Assembly (NCBI GenBank): GCA_028023455.1
Contig: JAQFVV010000049.1
Location: 6,228,855-6,292,854 of the forward strand
Origin: Epiperipatus broadwayi
Lineage: Eukaryota; Onychophora; Udeonychophora; Euonychophora; Peripatidae
Reading direction: 5' to 3'
Length of the DNA: 64,000 nucleotides
A program made the translations under genes and the position numbers. The notes below the pieces were generated by a model. That model was not told where the DNA came from. It made no database searches and was given only the letters and a program-made list of their open reading frames with translations. Shown one piece after another: positions 1-11,048 of this stretch; position 1 is the first letter of the stretch; each line of letters opens with the position of its first letter.

Positions 1-221
1 AGTACGTTCAAATACTTTTTTTATTTATAAAAAATTTTTTTTTATAGTTTTGCATCTGTGCGAATATAATATATACGTTATATGTTTAACAAACATTTTA
101 ATTTTAGCGTTTATTTTTTTACTTTTTTAATACATTTATTTTTATTTGCGAACTTAAGATTTTATTTTAAATTAATGTAACGACATATTTATATATTGTT
201 ACAATATATATATAATAAAAC
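1..221. other. AT-rich DNA, no feature seen
   Basis: Low-complexity A/T sequence with TATA-like dinucleotide runs. I see no coding signal or recognisable repeat here. Confidence 0.5.
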
Positions 222-640
222 AAGTCACAAATTGTGCAACTTGCCTTTAAGCTTGTGTTAAAATGTTCACTAGATAGAGCTTACCACTAGCTCCAAACAA
301 GCTTTAATTATAAGTGCCAACAGAGAAAGAATTCAAAATCTCTATCATACTATCCTCATCTCCAGTCCAATTGGTTTCAAGCTTAATGGCTCACCTTAGT
401 GAAGAGTTAGGATTTCAGAAACTAGATCTAAAACTCCAACTCAGAGCACTTATTTAATATGTTACTATCAGTTTAAAAACTTGAATTTTTCAGAAACGTA
501 AATTTCTTCAAATCTAGCTTTACAAACCAGACAGCTATATGGGTCTGAACTCAGTTCAGTTTCACCATATAGTAATATCTAAAGCAATATTACATTGCAA
601 AAGCCTTCAAGGGTACACTTATAATAATTAATAAAAGAAG
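222..640. repeat. Foldback repeat, first (unpaired) copy
   Basis: About 240 bp from here (AGTCACAAATTGTGCAACTT onward) is repeated almost exactly from about 640. The next stretch, about 463-528, is the reverse complement of the loop of the neighbouring palindrome (about 870-945). The end (537-559) shares an exact 23-base match with 47,257-47,279, which ties this repeat to family G. No coding capacity. Probably a non-autonomous foldback or MITE-like element. Confidence 0.7.
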
Positions 641-1135
641 TCACAAATTGTGCAACTTGTCTTTAAGCTTGTGCTAAAATATTCACTAGATGGAGCTTAC
701 CACTAGCTCCAAACAAGCTTTAATTACAAGTGCTAACAGAGAAAGAATTCAAAATCGCTATCATACTATCCTCATCTCCAGACCAATTGGTTTCGAGCAT
801 AATGGCTCACCTCAGTGAAGAGTTAGGATTTCAGAAACTAGATCTAAAACTGCAACTCAGAGCACTTATTTGGTTTGTAAAGTTAGATTTGAAGAAATTT
901 ACATTTCTGAAAATTTTGAGTTTTCAAACTGATAGTAACATATTAAATAAGTGCTCTGAGTTGGAGTTTTAGATCAAGTTTCTGAAATCCTAACTCTTTA
1001 CTAAGGTGAGCCATTAAGCTCGAAACCAATTGGTCTGGAGATGAGGATATTATGATAGAGATTTTGAATTTTCTCTCTGTTGGCACTTATAATTAAAGCT
1101 TGTTTGGAGCTAGCAGTAAGCTCCATCTAGTGAAC
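640..1135. repeat. Palindromic foldback repeat, second copy
   Basis: The left arm, about 640-870, runs from the AGTCACAAATTGTGCAACTT region to the CAGAGCACTTATTT block. It is followed by a loop of about 75 bp, then by its reverse complement at about 946-1135, with few mismatches. The small reading frame at 730-972 lies across this arm and loop and is not a gene. The arms could fold into a long stem. Confidence 0.8.
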
Positions 1136-1145
1136 ATATATATGT

Positions 1146-1792
1146 TATATATAGAGCTTGCAAATAAGCTCTTAATTTTTGCAGAATATTCCTAACCCCA
1201 GACCAGTTTCTGCTACTGGCTTCCTCAGTGAAGTGCTAGAATATACAAGCATTAGATTAAAAATACCAGGACAAGCCCAGCACTTTATCTAATGGATAAC
1301 TATTAAGTAGAAAATCTGAAAATTTCAGACATTCATGTCTTCCAATCCAGCTGTCTAACTTAAATAGCCATATGGGATTGAAACAAATTCAGATACACCA
1401 CATATTAATACCTTTAGCAATATAAAATCACCAAAGCCTTAATAGCAAAAAATAAAATTACAAATAAATCAAGTCATATGTCACATGACCTAATTTAACA
1501 AGCTTGTATTACTACTTAAGTTAGATAGCTGAATTGGAAGACATATGAATGTCTGAAAATTTCAGATTTTCTCCTTAATAGTTATCAATTAGATAAACTG
1601 CTGGGCTTGTCCTGGTATTTTTAATCTAATGCTTGAATATCCTAGCACATCACTGAGGAAGCCAATAGCAGAAACCAGTCTGGAGTTAGGGATAGTATGC
1701 AGAGATTGTTAAGAGTTTATTTGTGAACTCTATATATAACATTTGTAATACAAGCTTGTTAACTGAGGTCATGTGACATCTGACTTGAGTTC
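1146..1792. repeat. Related diverged foldback repeat
   Basis: An inverted pair with arms at about 1150-1370 (GAGCTTGCAAATAAGCTC onward) and about 1510-1730. Short flanking blocks, 1470-1512 and 1748-1792, are also inverted relative to each other (ACAAGCTTGT plus a GTCATGTGACAT-type block). The block order matches 222-640 (CAGTGAAG block, AGCACTT block, CATATGGG block), so this is a diverged member of the same superfamily. Confidence 0.7.
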
Positions 1793-2825
1793 TTTTTAAT
1801 ATATATATAACTGGTAGTGAAGATTAAAAATACTTTAAAAGTATATTAAAATATTAATATTTGCAACAACACTAAATTCATTAAAATAATTTAGGTAAAG
1901 ATCCATCAAAACAAAAATTAGAGTATTCAGGTAAAATAAGTAAATAATAAACTAAAAGGCCTGACACGTTATTAGAAATAAATACCCAATTAATAAAAAA
2001 GATTTCTGTATACCCCCTTTTAAAAACATGGTCAATATAAATAACTTTGCCATTCACATATGCAAATTCTCTATTGAGTTCATTTCTTTAACAAATGTCA
2101 CATTCTTCTTTTCACTGTCAATGCCATGATTATGACTAATATTATTAAGTAGTTGAAAGTGCACTAGGCATCCTTTATTAATTTTACAAGATAATGTGTA
2201 TCTCTAATTTGGTTAGGGATATATATTGTTTGTTATATTTTCTGAGATATAGCTCACTAAATTATTGAAGTTGTATTTTAATTCTATTTTGTAGTCTCAT
2301 TTTTATTTTTAAAAAAAACCAATAAATTATATATTGAAGTTCTAAAGTTGAAAAAATATTTTATTAGAAGGAGTTGTGAAATATATTAATGGTAAAAGTA
2401 CTATCAACAAAAAATAAAAAAAGAGGTTATATAATGTTCATCTTCCAATTGGCACGATGAGTACATTCAGCACTGAAATATACCATAATGTCTCATTTAA
2501 GATATTTCAAGAAATGGTTATTTTTGCAATTGTTAACTGAAAATCATAAATTTTTGTTACCCAACACTTCTAAATTTTATTTTTAGGTTCTATCCCTAGA
2601 TGGAATCTGTAATCAGGAAAATAAATGGTCAAAGGAAAAAAGAAGCATTTACTGTATGAAGCAAAGCTTGTATTTTTTTATTTTTACAATTTCAGTTTTT
2701 ATTATTTTTTGCCAACAAATAATATATAATTTGCATTTTAAAAAATAATTTGAAATAGAAGACATGTTTTAACATTGTTTAATTTATATGATTATAATAA
2801 GTATTTAACATATTTATTGTGATTG
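1793..2825. other. AT-rich DNA without recognised feature
   Basis: No frame of useful length, no clear repeat pair and no RNA gene. It separates the foldback cluster from the giant palindrome. Confidence 0.5.
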
Positions 2826-5800
2826 AATATGTATATTGAAGCTGTGCATATATATAGATATATATGCTACTTCACCATTCACTGTGGACTAACTAAGACC
2901 CTAAGTCCAACCACAGTGAATGTATGTTTCTTTTTGAAACTAAATTATCATTTTCACAAATAGTTGCCTAAATTAAAGAAGGAATTGTGTTAAAGAAAAA
3001 AGATTTAATAAAATATAGAAAGTTAAAATTATATTTGCAACTATTTTTAAAATATATTTGGTAGAATTCGATAAGATAAAATTTTCTTAATTAAATAGAA
3101 TCCATTAGGAAAAGGAATTTAATTAGTAAAACATTTTTCTGAATTAGATAAAATAATAGATAACAAAAAAAATTTTGAAACAAGGGGAATGATTTGCTAC
3201 TAATGAGTAGAGTAAAAACATAATGGAAAAAGGGTATAAATAAAGAACTTTTCTTTTGTTCTCAGGCTTATGCATGCGGGTAACCTGTGCTGAAGGTCAG
3301 AGACAAATATTAAGAATTTTGTTGGAAGAAATTTTGCTGAAAATTGGACAATATTGAAAACTCTTGCTTGCTGTACTTACTTCAAGCTGTACTATATTCT
3401 TTCAGCATATAGATAAAAATACAGAAATGTGTTGCTCTTCAAAAATGCGGGAGTAATCTCTTTGCCTTCGCTCTCTTGAGCCGTTCCTGAAGCCGGAGTC
3501 ATAACCATGTAAGCCAGTCAGAAAACTAAAGGGTCTTCCCTGTATCTGTGAATATCTGCCCTCAAAACATGGAAAAATAAAGTTGAAGAATCGGGAAGAC
3601 CTGTGGGAAACATATAATGAACTCATCTTGACCCATCCCATCTACTTACTGGTAACGTTCCCATAAATTAACATAAAAATCTCTTTGTAATTTACAACTT
3701 CACTCTAGAGTTATGTTTTTCTATATATATGTTTTTTTCTTAAATCTACGTATTCGTATCTTGTAAAATTGTATTTCATTAATTGCTTTCTTTTCTTTTT
3801 TTTATATTGTAATGGGTGGGGTAATTATATATAATGGCAGCGATAACTCTTATTAATTTAAATTGAAAAATACTTCGTTTAACTTTCTGCCATTATACTC
3901 CAGTAATTAAGTTATTTGTTTTATATAGATATTTTGGAAAGAAAAGGAAGCAAATCATAGAAAGTGCAAAACCCTATTTCTAAAAATCAAGATTTAATTG
4001 CTAAATATTCTATTATAAAACTTTTAAGATTTTAATTTGATTTTTTATATATATATAAAAGAAAGATCCTTATCAAATGCCTTTATATTTTAGTCAATGA
4101 AGAGTTACAAATTAAAAGTTATATTTTAAAGAGCATGAAAAATGATGTTCGCATTTATATTTTAGTAATAAGAGAGAGTACATTTTGACAATATATATAT
4201 ATGTATTAAAAATTATTAAATAGCATTGGCTCAGTGGTGGGTCGGTTAATTTCAATTAAATAAATAAAATATCTGCCCACTTGTTTTTTTTTAGTAATTC
4301 GAATTTTATAAAGGTGAAGTTACTATTTTTCTGTGGATTTTCAGTGATAGTTGAGCTTTCTTAATATATATATTTTGCAGAGGGTTTCTTTTTTAAATTT
4401 AAAGATCGTTGACCATATTTATATGGCATCGTGCCTCTGGTGATCTACTGGGCAGCTCCGCATATATTACAGTGCTTCTTTTGCCAAGTTTGCTTAGGTT
4501 AACATACCTACATTCAAATCTTCCGAAAATAAATAAATTGTTCTGGATCTCGATCTCAGTCCCTTCAATGTATGTAACTGGACATAAGCAACAAAAACTC
4601 CGATCCTGAATCCATGTCACGCGTTTAGCGAACGGGTTCCATTTTTCTCTCTAACCTAGTTTAGAGATGGAGAGTTATCCGGTATTGTGTTAACCTCTTG
4701 GTAATTGTTATGTCTCAAGCCTCACAGCCCACTATATTCTATCACCTTTGTGCATTGTCTTGTATATTTATATTTATTAGGAAATCTTTCTCAAAATATC
4801 ATCGAAATGTTTCAATTATAGCTGGAAATTCCTGCTAGGGTCATTTTATCATTTTTTAAATCATCAGTAAAGCTGTGATTAAAAACCTGTCCAAAGTGTT
4901 TAGTTGAGTTAGACCACCTATTTATTTCGAAGTTCCCCAACCACAGAGTTAATGAATCATGTCTCTCTCTCTCTCTTGATTTCTTTTACGTAACACTTCC
5001 ATTGGCTGGAAATATTTTTAAAGAAAAAATTATAATGTAAAATTTGTCTGTCCTTATTATTAAAAACAATGGATCTTTCATATATGTCTATCCAATTGCA
5101 GTTAAAATAGCCTGCAACACCAATAATAAAGTGTTGTATGAATTCTTTTAATGTAAATAATAAAAGTTTTTGTTATCTTTCATTCATTATAAACAAACCC
5201 ACTTAGTATTGTTTTTCTTTTTGTGACATATGTCTGTACACCTTATCATTATATATGTTAAAATTTCTTTTCATGGTCTCTTCTCTCCCTGACCACCAGG
5301 CATACATTAAGATTAAATTCTAGTGAGGTTCGAGGAGTAAATCACTTAGTAGCAATCTAGAGGAGTAGATAAGGTTCGAACCCCCTCTATCTACATCTCC
5401 AGGTTAGGGTAAAGCAGCTCTACTTTTTTTACTATTACAGGTTTTTTGTATAATCTGGCACCCAACATGGGGCCTTACTGTTTAGAGATAGACCCTGAGA
5501 TGTGATAATAGGAATTTCATGAACAGAAGAAATTTTTTTTGTGTGTTTGTTGAAAATAAATATAGTGAATGACAGAAGTTTATATATATATTTTTTGCAC
5601 TTTCTGTGTTTGCTGTCAGTAGTACAGCTTACAAGATGTGAAATCAATCAGTTCAGTTGAAAATTAAAACCAAATCAGATATTAATGTATTTTTTTTCTT
5701 TTGTTAGGAAGGGAGACAGAGTGATCAAACAAGGAGCAGAGAAAAGATGGGATCAAGTACAAAAAACTGTAATAGTAAGAAAAGTCTAGTTGCTTTAATC

Positions 5801-8343
5801 TAACCTGAGATGTAGATAGAGGGGGTTTGGACCTCATCTTCTCCTCTAGATTGCTACTAAGCGTCTTACTCCTCGAACCTCACTAGAATTTAATCTTAAT
5901 GTATGCCCAGTGGTCAGGAAGAGAAGAGACCACAAAAAAGAATTTTTAACATATATAATGATCAGGTATACAGACATATGTCACAAAAAGAAAAACAATA
6001 CTAAGTGGGTTTGTTTATAATGAATGAAAGATAACAAAAACTTTTATTATTTACATTAAAAGAATTCATACAATGCTTTATTGTTGGTGTTGCAGGCTAT
6101 TTTAACTGCAACTGGATAGACATATATGAAAGATCCATTGTTTGTAATAATAAGGACAGACAAATTTTACATTATAATTTCTTCTTTAAAAATATTTCCA
6201 GCCAATGGAAGTGTTACATAAAAGAAATCAAGAGAGAGAGACATGATTCATTAACTCTGTGGCTGGGGAACATCGAAATAAATAGGTGGTCAAACTCAAC
6301 TAAACACTTTGGACAGGTTTTTAATCACAGCCCTACTGATGATTTAAGAAAATGATAAAATGACCCTAGCAGGAATTTCCAGCTATAATTGAAACATTTC
6401 GATGATAATTTGTGAAAGATTTTCTAATAAATATAAATATACAAGACAATGCACAAAGGCGATAGCATATAGTGGGCTGTGAGGCTCGAGACATAACAGT
6501 TATCAAGAGGTTAACACAAGACTGGATAGCTCTCTGTCTTTAAACTAGGTTAGAGAGAAAAATGGAACCTGTTCGCTTGCTTATGTCCAGTTACGTACAT
6601 TGAAGGGACTGAGATCGACATGAGATCCAGAACAATTTATTTATTTTCAGAAGATACGAATGTAGATATGTTAACCTAAACAAACTTGGCAAAAGAAGCA
6701 CTGTAATATATGCTGAGTGGCCCAGTAGATCATCCGAGGCACGATGCCATATAAATACGATCAATGACCTTTAAATTTAAAAAAGAAACCCTCTGCAAAA
6801 TATATATATTAGGAAAGCTCAACTATCACTTAAAATCCACAGAAAAATAGTAACTTCACCTTTATAAAATTCGAATTACTAAAAAAAATAAGTGGATGGA
6901 TATTTTATTTATTTAGTTGAAATTTAACTGACCCACCACTGAGCCAATGCTATTTAATAATTTTTAATACATATACATATTGTCAAAATGTACTCTCTCT
7001 TATTACTAAAATATAAATGTGAACGTCTTATTTCACACTCTTTAAAATATAACTTTTAATTTGTAACCCTTCATTGACTAAAATATAAAGGCATTTGATA
7101 AGGATCTTTCTTTTATATATATAAAAATCAAATTAAAATCTTGAAAGTTTTATAATAGAATATTTAGCAATTAAATTTTGATTTTTAAAAATAGGGTTTT
7201 GCACTTTCTATGATTTGCTTCCTTTTCTTTCCAAAATATCTATATAAAATAAATAACTTAATTACTGGAGTATAATGGCAGAAAGTTAAACGAAGTATTT
7301 TTCAATTTAAATTAATAAGAGTTATCACCACCATTATATATAATTACCCACCCATTACAATATAAAAAAAAGAAAAGAAAGCAATTAATGAAATACAATT
7401 TTACAAGATACGAATACATAGATTTAAGAAAAAAACATATATATAGAAAAACATAACTCTAGAGTGAAGTTGTAAATTACAAAGAGATTTTTATGTTAAT
7501 TTATGGGGATGTTACTGGTAACTAGATGGGGTGAGTCAAGATGAGTTCATTATGTTTCCCGCAGGTCTTCTCGGTTCTTCAACTTTGTTTTTCCATATGT
7601 TGAGAGCAGATATTCACGGATATAGGGCAGACACTTTAGTTCTCTGGCTGGCTTACATGGTTACAACTCCAGCCTCAGGTCAGCTCAAGAGAGTGACGGC
7701 AAAGAGATTACCCCCGCATTTTTGCAGAGCAACACATTTCTGGATTTTTATCTATATGCTGAAAGAATAGAGTATCACTTGAAGTAAGTACAGCAAGCAA
7801 GATTTTGCAATATTGTCCAATTTTTCAGCAAAATGTCTTCCAATAAAATTCTTAATATTTCTCTCTGACCTTCAGCACAGGTTACCCGCAAGCATAAGCC
7901 CGAGAACAAAAGAAAAGTTCTTTATTTATACCCTTTTTCCATTATGTTTTTACTCTACTCATTAGTAGCGAATCATGCCCCTTGTTTCAAAATTTTCCCT
8001 GTTATCTATTATTTTATCTAATTCAGAAAAATGTTTTACTAATTAAATTCCTTTTCCTAATGGATTCTGTTTAATTAAGAAAATTTTATCTTATTGAATT
8101 CTACCAAATATATTTTAAAAATGGTTGCAAATATAATTTTAACTTTCTATATTTTATTAAATCTTTTTTCTTTAACACAATTCCTTCTTTAATTTAGGCA
8201 ACTATTTGTGAAAACGATAATTTAATTTGAAAAAGAAACATACATTTACTGTGGTTGGACTTTGGGTCTTAGTTAGTCCACAGTGAATGGTGAAGCCAGC
8301 ATATTTATATATATATATATGCACAGCTTCAATATACATATAT
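2826..8343. repeat. Giant palindrome, about 5.5 kb, foldback-transposon-like
   Basis: The left arm (about 2826-5408) is repeated as its reverse complement at about 5803-8343. Landmarks on both sides are the terminal block TGTATATTGAAGCTGTGCAT, the CATTCACTGTGG hairpin, the GCTTATGC/GTAACC block near 3270 and 7890, and the AGTGAGGTTCGAGGAG block near 5320 and 5880. Where I compared them the arms looked roughly 90% identical or better. Each outer end carries a small hairpin (CATTCACTGTGG facing CCACAGTGAATG). No transposase-like frame is visible; small frames inside are mirrored on both arms and not conserved. It could be a foldback or MITE-type element, or an inverted segmental duplication. 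Confidence 0.85.
5409..5802. other. Spacer of the giant palindrome
   Basis: About 394 bp between the arms, without recognisable coding content. It contains a T-rich tract and the segment CTGGCACCCAACATGGGGCC. The 70-codon minus frame at 5435-5647 lies here but matches nothing I recognise. Confidence 0.6.
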
Positions 8344-8344
8344 A

Positions 8345-8760
8345 ATAAAAAGACATAATATAATGTAAAATATCCTTATATAATAGCAATAACATATACA
8401 ATAATAGGCATACCCAGAAAAAGCTTTTTTTGGCAAATAATAATTTTTGTTATTTTCTATGTCTTCAACTAATTTGCAGCAATAATCTACATTGCACAGA
8501 AAGTGACATCTATCTTTTTTTTATTGAATTACCTATTAAACTCATACAATATTTTTAAACATAAAAAAACTCTATAAATTTATATCACTCAACCTTTTAT
8601 TCATTTATCATATTAATCGTTGTTTTATAAATGTTCATACAATAATTTTTATTTTAATTAATGTAATTGGTTTCATATATCTTCCTTCTATTAGGTTTTT
8701 TTATGTCTTAAAAATATTGTTTAGTTTTAAGAAGTTATAGGTAATTATATATATAAAGAT
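8345..8760 (-). mobile_element. Penelope-like element, 3' end fragment
   Basis: Read on the minus strand, this matches the 3' end of the PLE at 17.0-18.06 kb: the block ending AAAAAGC...TTTTTGGCAA, the TTTTCTATGTCTT block, and the coding-derived stretch with TTGTATGAACATTTATAAAAC and the ATATATGAAA block. Only the last part of the reading frame and the 3' flank remain, and no intact domain survives. It abuts the right end of the giant palindrome, so one may have inserted beside the other. Confidence 0.6.
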
Positions 8761-8926
8761 AGATGTCGCTATGTGTGCAATATGCTAAAAATATATTTTT
8801 ATTTGATGACACATATTCTTGAAAATCAATATGTGTAAAAAATAAATTACTCAGGAAAATTAACATACATTAATAACATATTCTAAAAATGTGAAATTAT
8901 AAAGTTAATTATTATTTCTTGAAATT

Positions 8927-9650
8927 TCATTTTATGAACATTTTTAGAAATAAAAAATTAGTTTGGATGTTTCCATGTCCTTTTCTGCTTAGCATTTTTT
9001 TTTTTTCAAAAATAAACTTGCAGTATATATTTTCCACTGCTAATTCTGTAAGTCTGTGTCTTCTTTTATTTTTATTATCATAACCAAATTTATCAAAATC
9101 ACTTTCACCTTTCAATCATTTTCTAATTTTACCATGACAATTTTACAGTATTCTTAAGTTTGATCAAAGCATGTCATACATACCTATTAAATTCCACTAC
9201 TTTTCCATCACAGGAAAATGTGTTAGGAAATATACTTGAATTATTTAAATTTTGTATTTTTGATTTATTTGAGTAACTAGACTTCCTACTTTGTCTAAAA
9301 TACCATCAATATTTACATGTTGTTCTTATAATGAATCTTAACCATACTTTCAATACTTGGCCTTTGTAAAAAAATATATGTCCATGTTTTAAATCAATTA
9401 TATTTTTAACTTTTCTTCTAACTTCATAAAATACAACAATGACCTATTTAACATTAGATAGCTTTTCTTCAAATTTGTACCACATACCTTTACATGAAAG
9501 TGATCTTCAGTTGTAAATATCTAAGTACAAAGTAATTATCAAATGAAATCTTGAGTCAATAATCGGAAGATATTTAACATGGCTTTTTCACAAACTGCTA
9601 CCTTGGATTGCATCTTACATGTTCCTGAAAAGAAAGATCAAACTTTAGTT
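8927..9650 (-). pseudogene. RTE-type LINE, endonuclease fragment
   Basis: A degraded minus-strand fragment of the RTE family seen complete at 57.96-61.20 kb. The residual frame at 9115-8927 has FDKFGYDNKNKRRHRLTELA, matching the FGYGNRNERGHRLVKFA segment of the better copy's AP-like endonuclease. Upstream, around 9400-9540, the DNA parallels the start of the same endonuclease (AAATCAATTATATTTTTAAC, CTTTTCTTCTAACTTCA, GAAAGTGATCTTCAGTTGTA). The reverse transcriptase is absent. Frameshifts and stops make it non-functional. Confidence 0.75.
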
Positions 9651-11020
9651 TTGTACATCATGATTGTAAATAATTATTTTAACAAAATCCATTCATATAC
9701 ATATTTATCCTGCTTTTAAAAACTCAACTGTTATTTTATTTAAAAATTATCATTTGAAAACAAAGACCATATATTAGCTTGACTCATAGATAAAAAATCA
9801 GTAAATATACCACACTGGCTAATTATCAAATATTAATGTACAACTTGTGTGGATAACTACCATAGCACTGTGTGGATCAAATCTCTTGATGTGTTAATCA
9901 TAACTTTCAGATTAATGATTGGGGTTTTGAATACTTTTATCCTTATTTTTTTAAATGCTCTAGATTCTTTGACCAGGTATGCAAATATTTCTTCACTGTT
10001 CTTGCAGGTTGTACACCCTGGTTTTAGATTCATATGTAGTTTTTATTTAAAAGTGTTGTCATGGGGTGTATCCCATTCATCAATTTATAGATGGTTTTCA
10101 TGTATTTTGGGGATGTATAGATTGACTGAAAGTTTCTTAGAACTGTACAATGATGTAATAGTAATTGTATAATAATAGAACAAGCAAAATATATTTGGTA
10201 TGTTGAAAAAATGTCTCGGAAATATATTAACATACTAATTAATAAATTTAGATATTTTATAACAATGTTCTATAAAATCAAATATATTTTTCTTTTAAAT
10301 ATTTTTATTATTATATATATAAATTATTATGTGAATTTTTATTGAGATATGGAATAATGCTTTGTGATTCTGCAAGCTTTTCAAATATTAATAGACTAGC
10401 ATTACTGAAAAAAAAAAAAAAAAGAAATTGATCTAATAAAAAAAATTATATCAAAAATCAAAATAGTGGATACAAAAATAATATTTTATTATTCAATCAA
10501 CTTCTTAATTATACAATTATAGAGAATTTTTTTTAATAGTAGTTTTAAAAAATCTTATATATAAAACAATTTGAAATATATCTAAGGAAAACAGATAAAT
10601 ATATATTTTCAAAATATTGTAATAAATATGAAACTAGAGTAAAATATCATTGTTCCTAAATTATTTAATAATTTATCTATTGAATTAAGAAGCTTGAAAT
10701 ATTATAGGAAAATAAAAATAAAAAACAAGTTAAAAAATATATTAAAGAGGAAGAAAAGAGGGAAAACTATTATATAGAAAATGTTATATAATCAATATTT
10801 TTATTATATACTTAATGTATTACTGAAATTTAATTTATTGTTGTTGTTATTATTAGTATATTTTATATTATATTTAAATTTGCATGTAAATATATAAAAT
10901 GTTATATATTTTTTCTATATAAATATGCAACAAGAACTTAGTAAAAAACTAATGACATTTGTATTTCTGTAATATATTTTGACCTGTTTTTAAATAAATA
11001 AATGTAATAAATGTATTTAT
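9651..11020. other. AT-rich DNA, no assignable gene
   Basis: A 107-codon plus-strand frame at 9849-10172 and an overlapping minus frame exist, but neither shows a domain I recognise. The composition is slightly less AT-rich around 9850-10150. The remainder, especially 10,200-11,000, is near pure A/T. Confidence 0.4.
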
Positions 11021-11021
11021 T

Positions 11022-11048
11022 TTAATAATAATAGTGATGATGATGATG
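11022..11048. repeat. Trinucleotide microsatellite (AAT/GAT)n
   Basis: A short AAT tract running into GAT repeats. It lies directly at the 5' end of the LINE ORF2 fragment that follows. Confidence 0.8.

Noticed and set aside
2898-2914. A 17-base word near the palindrome tip (AAGACCCTAAGTCCAAC) that also occurs inverted near 57,390
   Set aside because: Similarity does not extend and could be chance in a 64-kb window.
4399-4620. Overlapping 66- and 73-codon frames on opposite strands
   Set aside because: They lie in the left arm of the giant palindrome, the mirrored arm does not keep them open, and no domain is seen.
5362-5376. GGTTCGAACCC, a tRNA B-box-like word
   Set aside because: No A box, anticodon stem or acceptor pairing around it, and the mirrored arm has lost the word.
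7531-7770. 79-codon plus-strand frame
   Set aside because: It is the right-arm mirror of the region at 3402-3641. Neither side shows a recognisable protein, and the two translations are not conserved as protein.
9849-10172. 107-codon plus-strand frame
   Set aside because: Hydrophobic, low-information translation with no family resemblance, and the opposite strand is equally open in part. Not enough for a gene call.
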